Shown: positions 1 through 7,076 of the stretch, one piece after another
Layout: every line of letters begins with the position of its first letter
Numbering within the stretch: position 1 is the stretch's first letter
Source of the DNA: Holophagales bacterium UBA5066
GTDB lineage: Bacteria > Acidobacteriota > Thermoanaerobaculia > UBA5066
DNA: 18,982 nt
Assembly (NCBI GenBank): GCA_002414905.1
Contig: DIAY01000217.1
Coordinates: 1 to 18,982 of the forward strand
Direction of reading: 5' to 3'
Translations under genes and position numbers: made by a program
The notes under the pieces: model-generated
What the model was told of the DNA's origin: nothing
What the model saw: only the letters and a program-made list of their open reading frames with translations
The model's database searches: none

Positions 1-1683
1 AGGCTTCTGGCCATCCGCGCGGAATCGGGACCGGCCTCGATCCTCCACTACCGCTCCGGGGGCTCGCTCGGTCTCGTCAAGAGTGTCGTCGACTACTTCT
101 TCGAGCTCTTCGGCCCGGTCACCGTCAAGCGCGGCGACATCTGTTCCGGTGCCGGCGACGCCGCGCAGGAGACCGATTTCGGGGACGAGGAGTCACACGA
201 CTTCTTCGACCTCAGAAACTCGAGAGGGATCCTTCTCTGGGGAAAGAACCCGTTCGTCTCGAACGTTCACCTCCTCCCCCTCCTCAAGGAGGCCAAGACC
301 CGGGGCGCACGCCTCGTCCTGATCGACCCGGTCCGCCACAAGGCCGCCACCCTGGCCGACAGATACCTCGCACCCCGGCCCGGCGGCGACCTCTCGCTCG
401 CCCTCGGCGTCGCGGCGCTCCTCTTCGAGACGGGCCGCGTCGTCCCCGAAGCCGCCTCGTTCTGCGAAGGCTACGAGGCGTTCCGCTCCCTCGTCGTGTC
501 GAGATCTCCCGCCACCTGGGCCCGGGATGCCGGGGTCGCCGTGGAGGCGCTGGAGCTCCTCGCCACGACACTCTGCGATCGCCCCTGCAACATTCAGGTC
601 GGCTGGGGAATGGGCCGCAGAACGAACGGCTCGTCCATCGTCCGCGCGCTCGACGCGCTCGGGGCCCTGACGGGGAACCTCGGCATCCCGGGAGGCGGCG
701 TCAGCTTCTACTTCAAGAGGCGTGGCGCTTTCGACACGTCGTTCCTGACGAAGGCCTGGCCCCGGACGCTCTCCGAGCCCCTGCTCGGAAAGGAGATCCT
801 CGAGGCGACCGAGCCGCCCGTCCGGGCCGTCTGGGTCACGGCAGGGAACCCCGTCGCCATGCTCCCCGACTCGGCAACCGTCGCGCGCGCCCTCGAGACG
901 CGGGATCTCGTCGTCGTCGTCGACTCCTTCATGACCGACACCGCCCGGCGGGCCCACCTCGTCCTGCCGACCACGACTCTCGTCGAGGGCGACGACCTCA
1001 TGGGCGCGTACGGCCACCACTGGCTCGGCGCGTCGGTCCCCGTCGTCGCCCCGCCGCCGGGGGTGCGGAGCGACCTCGAGATCGTCCAGCTTCTCGGCGC
1101 CGAGATCGACCGCCGCACCCGCGTGGGCGACGGCGGCATCGCGCCGAAGGTCGCCGGAAGCGCGACCGAGTGGAAGCGCCGCCTGCTGCGCCGGGTCGAA
1201 CCGCTGGGAGTGACCGTCGAACGCCTCGAGAAGGAGTCGGTGAGGAATCCCCTCGTCGGCAACATCCTTTTCGAGCGGGGGAGGTTCCCGACGCCGAGCG
1301 GAAAGATGCGCCTTCTCGCGGTCGTGCCTTCGCCCCCCGAGGACGAACCGGGCTTCCCGCTCTGGCTTTTCTCCAGCTCGACAGAGCATTCCCAGTGCTC
1401 GCAGTGGGTCGGGCCTGCGCCCACTGTCGTCGAAGCCACCTGCCACCCTGACGCCGCCCCCGGCCTCGGCGACGGCGCCGAGGTCCTCGTCGAGAGCGCG
1501 CTCGGGAGCCTTCGGGCGCGGCTCAAGCTCGACGCGCTCCAGCGACCGGACGTCGTCCTCGTGCCCAAGGGAGGGCACTTCGACTCGGGCACATGCGCCA
1601 ACGCACTCGTGAAGGCCCGCCCTACCGACGCGGGCGAAGGCGCGGCCTACCTCGACTGCCGCGTGAGGATCCGGCCGGCATGA
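1..1683 (+). CDS. Molybdopterin-dependent oxidoreductase (formate dehydrogenase/BisC-like), C-terminal part
   Basis: This is an open frame from the first base, so the N-terminus and any 4Fe-4S domain lie outside the window; 560 residues are visible. Around visible residues 42-60 is an RGDICSGAGDAAQ segment whose Cys (about residue 48) sits where this family carries the molybdenum-ligand Cys. It is followed by LLWGKNP (about 78-84) and IDPVRHKAATLAD (about 109-120), typical of the bis-MGD-binding domains. HLVLPTTTLVEGDDLMGAYGHH lies further on, and the last roughly 110 residues form the C-terminal molydopterin dinucleotide-binding beta-barrel. Family members are redox enzymes acting on formate, oxyanions or N/S-oxides; the substrate cannot be told here. 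Cys rather than Sec is used at the putative ligand. The stop overlaps the next start as ATGA, implying co-translation with the NUDIX gene. Confident family, uncertain subfamily. Confidence 0.88.
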   Translation, partial: RLLAIRAESGPASILHYRSGGSLGLVKSVVDYFFELFGPVTVKRGDICSGAGDAAQETDFGDEESHDFFDLRNSRGILLWGKNPFVSNVHLLPLLKEAKTRGARLVLIDPVRHKAATLADRYLAPRPGGDLSLALGVAALLFETGRVVPEAASFCEGYEAFRSLVVSRSPATWARDAGVAVEALELLATTLCDRPCNIQVGWGMGRRTNGSSIVRALDALGALTGNLGIPGGGVSFYFKRRGAFDTSFLTKAWPRTLSEPLLGKEILEATEPPVRAVWVTAGNPVAMLPDSATVARALETRDLVVVVDSFMTDTARRAHLVLPTTTLVEGDDLMGAYGHHWLGASVPVVAPPPGVRSDLEIVQLLGAEIDRRTRVGDGGIAPKVAGSATEWKRRLLRRVEPLGVTVERLEKESVRNPLVGNILFERGRFPTPSGKMRLLAVVPSPPEDEPGFPLWLFSSSTEHSQCSQWVGPAPTVVEATCHPDAAPGLGDGAEVLVESALGSLRARLKLDALQRPDVVLVPKGGHFDSGTCANALVKARPTDAGEGAAYLDCRVRIRPA

Positions 1684-2273
1684 CCGCCACCGGCCGGACG
1701 CCACCCTTCGACCCGGCCCGCGCAGCCCTGCGCGCCGCGCTTCTCGCCCACGACTGCGCCGACGAGGCGGAAAGGCGGGACCGCGATGCGATGCTCGTCC
1801 TCCTCGAGAACGAGCCCTCCTGCTTCGCCCGCTCGACGTTCGACCCCGGCCACTTCACCGGGAGCGTCTTCATCTTCTCGGCGGATACGGATCAGGTCCT
1901 CCTCCACCACCACCGTCGCCTCGGCAAGTGGCTCCAGATGGGCGGCCACGACGAGGGCGAGTCCGACCCGGCTGCCACCGCTCTTCGCGAGGGGCGCGAG
2001 GAGTCGGCCCTTTCGGACCTCGTCCTCCTCTCCCCGGTGATCCTGGACCTCGACGTCCACCCGATCCCGCCCGGCCGGGGCGAGCCCGGCCACTCCCACT
2101 TCGACATTCGCTACGCCGCCGTCACGCACACGGCCGATTCCGCCCGCGCCGACGAGACCGAGTCGTTCGGCCTCGCGTGGCTCTCCCTTCAGGACGCCGC
2201 CCGGAGAATGGAAGAGCCGGGCGCCCGCCGCGCGCTCGCGAAGGCCGCCCGGCTCCTCGGGACGCCGTTCTGA
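1680..2273 (+). CDS. NUDIX hydrolase
   Basis: This 197-residue protein should hydrolyse a nucleoside diphosphate linked to another moiety; the substrate is unknown. The start was chosen because ATG at 1680 overlaps the upstream TGA (ATGA), which suits translational coupling. The Nudix box is at residues 88-111: GGH, then LREGREES, giving the metal-binding R103-E104..E107-E108 core. Compared with the consensus G-x5-E-x7-REUxEExGU, the first Glu is Ser95 and the late Gly is Ala110. The catalytic helix itself is intact, so the protein is probably active. A GHSHFDIRY segment at about 137-145 is common in NUDIX proteins of this type. It converges on the acyl-CoA ligase gene with only 11 bp between stops and no obvious terminator. 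Confidence 0.85.
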   Translation: MTATGRTPPFDPARAALRAALLAHDCADEAERRDRDAMLVLLENEPSCFARSTFDPGHFTGSVFIFSADTDQVLLHHHRRLGKWLQMGGHDEGESDPAATALREGREESALSDLVLLSPVILDLDVHPIPPGRGEPGHSHFDIRYAAVTHTADSARADETESFGLAWLSLQDAARRMEEPGARRALAKAARLLGTPF

Positions 2274-2284
2274 CGCCGTCGGGG

Positions 2285-4129
2285 CTACAACATCTTCGCC
2301 GTGGATTTGTCGACAGCCGTATCCATCAGCTCGGCCTTCTCGTAGAGGCCGTCGATCATGTTCTTGTATTTCTCGGCCACGACGCGCCGCTTCACCTTCA
2401 GAGTCGGCGTCAGCTCGCCCCCCTCGATCGAGAAGTCCTCCGTCAGAAAGGCGAAGTCCCTGATCCGCTTTTCCGAGGGCTCGTCCCCGTTGACGATCTC
2501 GATCGCCTGCCGGAACAGGGCTCTCACCTTCGGGTTGCGAATCAGGTCCGTCGGGTTCCTGAACTCCACGCCGCTCGACAGGGCCCAGTTCTCGAGCCGC
2601 CCGAAGTCCGGGACGATCAGGGCCGAGAGGAACTTCCGCTTGTCGCCGATGAGGACGACGTTGGCGACGTAGCGGATGTGCTTCAGCGCCTCCTCGATCG
2701 GTGCCGGCGCGATGTTCTTCCCGTAGGCGTTGATGATGATCTCCTTCTTCCGGTCGGTGATCGTCAGGAACCCCTCGCGGTCCACGACGCCCACGTCGCC
2801 GGTGAGGAACCACCCCTCGTCGTTGAACACCTTCTTCGTCTCTTCCGGCTTGTTCCAGTAGCCGCGCATGATGTTCGGCCCCCTGGCCAGGACCTCGCCG
2901 TCCTCGGCGATCCGGATGGAGACGCCCGCGATCGTCTTCCCCACCGAGCCGAGCTTCCAGGCGCCGGGCCGGTTACAGGTCAAAACGGGGCTCGTCTCGG
3001 TGAGGCCGTAGCCTTCGTACACCTCGACCCCGGCGCCCCAGAAAAACTCCGCCACCTCCTTGGAGAGAGGCGCGCCGCCCGACAGGCAGAACTGGAAGCG
3101 CCCGCCGAGGCGGGACCGGATCTTCGAGAAGACGAGCCGGTCGGCGATCCTGTACTTCAGGCCCAGGCCGCCGGGAACCGCCTTCTTCTTCTCGACGAAG
3201 CCCAGCCTCTCCTTCCCCACCTGCACCGCCCATCTGAAGATCTTCTGCTTCATCGGAGACTGGCTCTCGAGGTTCTGGAAGATGCGAGCGTGGATCTTGT
3301 CGTAGACCCTGGGCACGGAGGCGAAGCAGTGCGGCTTCACCTCGCCGAAGTTGTCCGCGAGCTTCTCGATCGACTCCGCGTAGGTGATCGTCGCGGCGCG
3401 CGAGAAGAAGACGTAGTCGATCATCCGCTCGAAGACGTGGGCGAGCGGAAGGAACGACAGCCCCACGGTCGAAGGGCTCACGTCGAAGAACGTCGAGCAG
3501 GTCGAGACGTTCGAGACGAAGTTCCCGTGCGAGAGGACTCCCCCCTTCGGCTCGCCCGTCGTCCCGGACGTGTAGATGATGGTGGCGTGCGATTCGGGGT
3601 TCACGTTCGCGACCCGCTCGTCCCAGGCGCCGGGCTTCTGCTTCAGGGCCTCCTCGCCCCGCCTCACGACGCTCTCGAACGACAGGACGCCGTCGGCGTT
3701 CGGCACCTTTCCCTCGACGAGGACGACATAGGCCAGGGCGGGGCAGCGGCTCCGCACTTCCATGACCTTCGCCAGCTCCTTCTCGTTCGACACGACGATC
3801 ACCTTCGCGGTGCAGTCGCGCAGGATGTACTCGACCTGCGGTGCGAGGTACGTCGTGTAGATCGGCACCGTGATCCCGCCGATCCCGAGCGTGGCAAAGT
3901 CGGCCATCGGCCACTCGGGGCGGTTCTCCGAGAGGATCGCGATCCTGTCGTCGTGGTCGAGGCCGAGGGTCGTCAGGCCGATCCCGAAGGCCCGGGTCCT
4001 CCGGTCGAACTCCGCGGCCGTCACGGGTGTCCACGCTCCGTTCACCTTCGAGACGAGGAGGTCGGGTTTCCCGCTCCGGGCCGAAAACTGGAAGTAGTCG
4101 AGGAGAGTCCGAGCCGGCAAGGCATTCAT
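2285..4129 (-). CDS. Long-chain fatty acyl-CoA synthetase (AMP-forming)
   Basis: This ANL-superfamily adenylating enzyme of 614 residues should activate fatty acids to acyl-CoA through an acyl-AMP intermediate at the inner face of the membrane. Visible signatures are the phosphate-binding TSGTTGEPKG (about 187-196), GYGLTETSP (373-381), TGD (443-445), the hinge DRKKEIIINAYGKNIAP (from about 459), and a C-terminal PTLKVKRR carrying the candidate catalytic Lys. Length and motifs fit the FadD15/FACS type. An in-frame ATG at 4138 would lengthen the protein by three residues (MHT), but the GGAGGG at 4144-4139 would then be only about 1 nt away. The ATG at 4129 has it at about 10 nt and is preferred. 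The gene lies 110 bp downstream of serA on the same strand and may have its own promoter. Chain-length preference cannot be read from sequence. Confidence 0.93.
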   Translation of the reverse strand: MNALPARTLLDYFQFSARSGKPDLLVSKVNGAWTPVTAAEFDRRTRAFGIGLTTLGLDHDDRIAILSENRPEWPMADFATLGIGGITVPIYTTYLAPQVEYILRDCTAKVIVVSNEKELAKVMEVRSRCPALAYVVLVEGKVPNADGVLSFESVVRRGEEALKQKPGAWDERVANVNPESHATIIYTSGTTGEPKGGVLSHGNFVSNVSTCSTFFDVSPSTVGLSFLPLAHVFERMIDYVFFSRAATITYAESIEKLADNFGEVKPHCFASVPRVYDKIHARIFQNLESQSPMKQKIFRWAVQVGKERLGFVEKKKAVPGGLGLKYRIADRLVFSKIRSRLGGRFQFCLSGGAPLSKEVAEFFWGAGVEVYEGYGLTETSPVLTCNRPGAWKLGSVGKTIAGVSIRIAEDGEVLARGPNIMRGYWNKPEETKKVFNDEGWFLTGDVGVVDREGFLTITDRKKEIIINAYGKNIAPAPIEEALKHIRYVANVVLIGDKRKFLSALIVPDFGRLENWALSSGVEFRNPTDLIRNPKVRALFRQAIEIVNGDEPSEKRIRDFAFLTEDFSIEGGELTPTLKVKRRVVAEKYKNMIDGLYEKAELMDTAVDKSTAKML

Positions 4130-4152
4130 GGTGTGCATCCCTCCGCGCCTCG

Positions 4153-4158
4153 ATTATG
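4153..4158 (-). promoter_or_regulatory. Possible -10 element for the acyl-CoA ligase gene
   Basis: On the minus strand the hexamer CATAAT (5 of 6 matches to TATAAT) lies 23 bp before the chosen start and about 8 bp before the GGAGGG ribosome binding site. It sits in the gap after serA, which is long for this compact window. No convincing -35 is visible at 16-18 bp, so this is a weak call made from one box. Confidence 0.25.
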
Positions 4159-4239
4159 CGCACTTCATTCCACAGGAAGGCGCGCGCGTAAACGCACCGC
4201 CCACGAATGCTCCGGAAGGACCAGGCGCTTCCGCGTTCT

Positions 4240-5445
4240 TCAGAGCGGGTTCAGCGTGAGAGAGAGGATGTCGCGGCACCCGTCGGCGATCCGCGCGAGG
4301 GACGCTCGCGTCGGCTCGCTGTCGAGCTGGATCCGCGCGCTCGCAGCCTCGGCCCCGTCGAAGACGACGTTTTCCGTCTTCTGGACGTTGATGCCCCCCT
4401 CGCGAAGAGCGCCGAAGACGTGGGCCAGGACACCCACCCGATCGCGATGTCGCACGGTCAGCAGCCACCGTGCCGGCGATCGCTCGCAGAGGTTCACGGC
4501 GTTCGGCACGTCACCGGTCGACTTGTAGGCCGCCACGATCCGGACGACCTCGCTCGCGATCGCGTTCTGCGCCTGCTCGGTCGAGGCGCCCACGTGGTGG
4601 GTCCCGACGACGCCGGGCATGCGTCCGACCTCGTCCTCGAAGGCCCCTGTCCCTCCCGACGGCTCCCGGTCGAAGACGTCGAGCCCGGCCCGGATCCCCT
4701 TGGTCGAGATCGCCGCCTTCAGCGCGGCCGCGTTCACCGTCTCCCCACGGCTCGTGTTGACGAACAGGGCCCCGGGCCGCATCGCATCGAAAAAGGCCCC
4801 GCCGAGCAGACCCCGGGTCTCCTTCGTGAGGGCGAGGTGGATCGACACGACGTCGGACCGCGCGGCGAGGTCCGACAGCGTCGGGACGCGCTCGACCCCC
4901 CCTTCAGCGGCCCGAGCCGCGGTCAGCGACCCGCTCCAGGCCAGGACCCTCATTCCGAATGCGAGCCCCCGCGAGGCCACTTCCCTGCCGATCGCCCCGA
5001 AGCCGGCAATTCCGAGCGTGCGCCCGGCCAGGCCGCGCGCCTTGCCGTACTCGGCCTTGTTCCAGAGCCCGGCGCGCAGGTCGGCCGTCTGGTCCGGGAT
5101 TCGCCGGTCGAGCGCGAGGATGAGCCCCCAGGCGAGCTCGGCCACCGCTACGGCGTTCTTTCCCGGACAGTTCGAGACGGAGATCGCCCGGCCGGAGGCT
5201 CCCTCGACGTCGATGGTGTTCACGCCGGCCCCCGCACGGACGATCAGAGAGAGGCTTTTTCCCTGGTCCATTTCGGCCGCGGTCACCCGGGTCGAACGGA
5301 CGACGAGGACCTCCGCGCCGGTGTCCCGGAGGCGCCAGCCGAGCGACTCGCCTTCCAGCGCCGGCTCGTAATAGACCTCACAACCCAGGGAACGCAGACC
5401 CCCGAGACCGGATTCCTCGAACTTGTCGGCGACCAGCACTCTCAT
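4240..5445 (-). CDS. serA: D-3-phosphoglycerate dehydrogenase with C-terminal ACT domain
   Basis: The product should oxidise 3-phosphoglycerate to 3-phosphohydroxypyruvate with NAD, the first step of serine synthesis. It has 401 residues. The Rossmann dinucleotide motif GFGAIG is at 148-153. The catalytic set typical of D-2-hydroxyacid dehydrogenases is present: R233 (NTSRGETVN), E261 (LDVFDREP) and H284 (GTHHVGAST). Residues about 327-400 form a single ACT domain, often used for serine feedback in this family. There is no ASB/intervening domain, so it is the short PGDH type. The start at 5445 is backed by GGAGGG six bases upstream. The gene follows a DUF1015 gene by 60 bp on the same strand, so co-transcription is likely. 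A related 2-hydroxyacid dehydrogenase is possible, but the ACT domain and GAST motif favour PGDH. Confidence 0.88.
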   Translation of the reverse strand: MRVLVADKFEESGLGGLRSLGCEVYYEPALEGESLGWRLRDTGAEVLVVRSTRVTAAEMDQGKSLSLIVRAGAGVNTIDVEGASGRAISVSNCPGKNAVAVAELAWGLILALDRRIPDQTADLRAGLWNKAEYGKARGLAGRTLGIAGFGAIGREVASRGLAFGMRVLAWSGSLTAARAAEGGVERVPTLSDLAARSDVVSIHLALTKETRGLLGGAFFDAMRPGALFVNTSRGETVNAAALKAAISTKGIRAGLDVFDREPSGGTGAFEDEVGRMPGVVGTHHVGASTEQAQNAIASEVVRIVAAYKSTGDVPNAVNLCERSPARWLLTVRHRDRVGVLAHVFGALREGGINVQKTENVVFDGAEAASARIQLDSEPTRASLARIADGCRDILSLTLNPL

Positions 5446-5505
5446 CGGAACCCTCCCGCGCCTCCCTCGGGCGACGTCGTTCTGGCGACCTGGCGCCAGG
5501 CCCTT

Positions 5506-6741
5506 TCAGAACCGGTGGACGAAGAGCCCGGACCTCAGCTTCGGCTCGAACCAGGTCGACTTCGGCGGCATCGTCTCGCCGGCGTCGGCGATCGCCATCA
5601 GCTCGGCGATGGTGGTCGGGTGCATCGAGAACGCAACGGCAAATGCGCCCGAGCCGACCCGTTTCTCCAGCTCCCCGGTACCTCGGATCCCGCCGACGAA
5701 ATCGATCCGTTTGTCGGTGCGGGGGTCCCGGATGCCGAGGATCGGGTCGAGGAGCCGCTCCTGAAGGATCGACACGTCGAGAGACCGGATCGGATCGGCC
5801 GTCGGGACGGGCTCCTTCGGCGTGAGCGCGTACCAGCGGCCGGCCAGGAACATCCGGACCTCGCCCTTGCCGCCGGGCTCCGCCGGCCTCTCGGCGGGCG
5901 CCGCGGTCACGAGAAAGGCTTTCCCGACCTCCTCGAGGAAGGCCTCGGGTGTCCGCCCGGCGAGGTCTTTCACGAGCCGGTTGTACGGCAGGATGCGGAG
6001 CTCGCGGTCGGGAAAGATCGCCGTCGGAAACCACTGGACCGGATGATCGGGACCGACCGGCCCCTTCTCCCTCAGCGCCGCCCGGGCGCGGGACGCCGAC
6101 GCGGAACGATGGTGCCCGTCGGCCACGTACAGCACGGGAATTGCCGCGAACGCCTCGACGAAGAACTTCTCGTCCGCCTCCGGGACGACCCAGACGGTGT
6201 GACGGACCCCGTCGACCGCCTCGAAGTCGATTCCGGGAGGAGCCGACGTCACCCTCGCCACGCGGGCGTCGATCGCGTCAGTCGCACGGTAGGTCAGAAA
6301 GACCGGCTCGGCGTGGGCCGACTGCACGAGCAGGTGCTTCGTCCGGTCGTCCTCCTTGTCCTTCCGGGTCTTCTCGTGCTTCTTGATGATGTCGGCGTCG
6401 TAGTCGTCGACCGCACAGGCGGCGACGAGCCCGTCCTGCGAGACCCCGAGCCAGGTCTGTCGGTAGAGCAGGAGGCGGGGCACGGGGTCCGGGCGCAGAA
6501 TCCCGTCGGCCTCGAACCGATCGAGGTTCTCGCGCCCTCTGGCGTACACGGTGTCGGAGTAGAGCGATACCCCCTCGGGGAGGTCGATCTCGGGACGGCA
6601 GACGTGCAGGAAGGATGCCAGGTTGCCCGCAGCCAGCTCACGAGCTTCCTTCGTATCGACGACGTCGTAGGGCACGGACGCCACGTCACGAGCCTGGTCG
6701 GGAGAGGGGCGGGAGGAAGGGAAAGGGCGGATCTGGGCCAT
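5506..6741 (-). CDS. DUF1015 family protein
   Basis: This 411-residue cytosolic protein belongs to DUF1015, whose biochemical role I do not know to be established. Family hallmarks are an N-terminal VPYDVV (about 23-28), the highly charged KHEKTRKDKEDDRTKHL block (121-137), VADGHHR at 206-212, and a conserved C-terminal MPPKSTWFEPKLRSGL (391-406). The DGHHR motif is reminiscent of the nucleotide-handling motif of ParB-fold proteins, some of which phosphorylate free serine; for this protein that is only a speculation prompted by the serA neighbour. It is the first gene of the DUF1015-serA unit. No Shine-Dalgarno precedes the ATG at 6741, and a TAAGCT hexamer lies 9 nt upstream, which fits a leaderless message. 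No aminotransferase (serC) or phosphatase (serB) gene is visible beside it. Confidence 0.88.
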   Translation of the reverse strand: MAQIRPFPSSRPSPDQARDVASVPYDVVDTKEARELAAGNLASFLHVCRPEIDLPEGVSLYSDTVYARGRENLDRFEADGILRPDPVPRLLLYRQTWLGVSQDGLVAACAVDDYDADIIKKHEKTRKDKEDDRTKHLLVQSAHAEPVFLTYRATDAIDARVARVTSAPPGIDFEAVDGVRHTVWVVPEADEKFFVEAFAAIPVLYVADGHHRSASASRARAALREKGPVGPDHPVQWFPTAIFPDRELRILPYNRLVKDLAGRTPEAFLEEVGKAFLVTAAPAERPAEPGGKGEVRMFLAGRWYALTPKEPVPTADPIRSLDVSILQERLLDPILGIRDPRTDKRIDFVGGIRGTGELEKRVGSGAFAVAFSMHPTTIAELMAIADAGETMPPKSTWFEPKLRSGLFVHRF

Positions 6742-6750
6742 GCGAGGGTG

Positions 6751-6756
6751 AGCTTA
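6751..6756 (-). promoter_or_regulatory. Possible leaderless -10 element for DUF1015-serA
   Basis: On the minus strand CTGATAAGCT ends 9 nt before the ATG at 6741, with TAAGCT (TAnnnT) or the overlapping GATAAG as the -10 candidate. No purine-rich ribosome binding site lies between it and the start. The -35 region is not recognisable. The call rests on the same geometry being seen at three other unit-heading genes in the window. Confidence 0.25.
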
Positions 6757-6817
6757 TCAGGGGCTGTCACATGCTACCCTCCCCGGCCCGGGAGACCCTG
6801 TAGGAGAATCGAACCGG

Positions 6818-7060
6818 ATGAAGCTCTACGTCGGAAACCTCCCCTACGCGGTCGACGACAGTCGCCTCAGGGAGCTTTTCGGGGCTTTCGGAGCGCCTCT
6901 CTCGGCCACCGTCGTCATCGACCGGGCCATGGGACGCTCCAAAGGCTATGGGTTCATCGAAATGTCGGACGAGGACGCCCGCAAGGCCATCGCCGCCCTG
7001 AACCAGTCCCAGCTCGACGGCCGGACGATCTGGGTCAACGAGGCCCGGGCGAAGGGCTGA
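6818..7060 (+). CDS. Small RRM-domain RNA-binding protein
   Basis: This 80-residue protein is a single RNA recognition motif. RNP2 is LYVGNL (residues 3-8) and RNP1 is KGYGFIEM (42-49). The aromatic residues Y4, Y44 and F46 that stack on RNA bases are all present. It resembles the Rbp-type small RRM proteins of bacteria, several of which are cold- or stress-induced, but lacks the glycine-rich tail many of those have. It is a single-gene unit, divergent from DUF1015 and convergent with the ABC exporter. The start at 6818 is preceded by AGGAGA about 10 bases upstream. It probably binds single-stranded RNA in the cytoplasm; the targets are unknown. Confidence 0.93.
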   Translation: MKLYVGNLPYAVDDSRLRELFGAFGAPLSATVVIDRAMGRSKGYGFIEMSDEDARKAIAALNQSQLDGRTIWVNEARAKG

Positions 7061-7076
7061 TCGAGGACGCGGGGCT

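Noticed and set aside
4136..4138. ATG at 4138 as the start of the acyl-CoA ligase gene.
   Set aside because: The GGAGGG site would be about one base away. The in-frame ATG at 4129 gives normal spacing.
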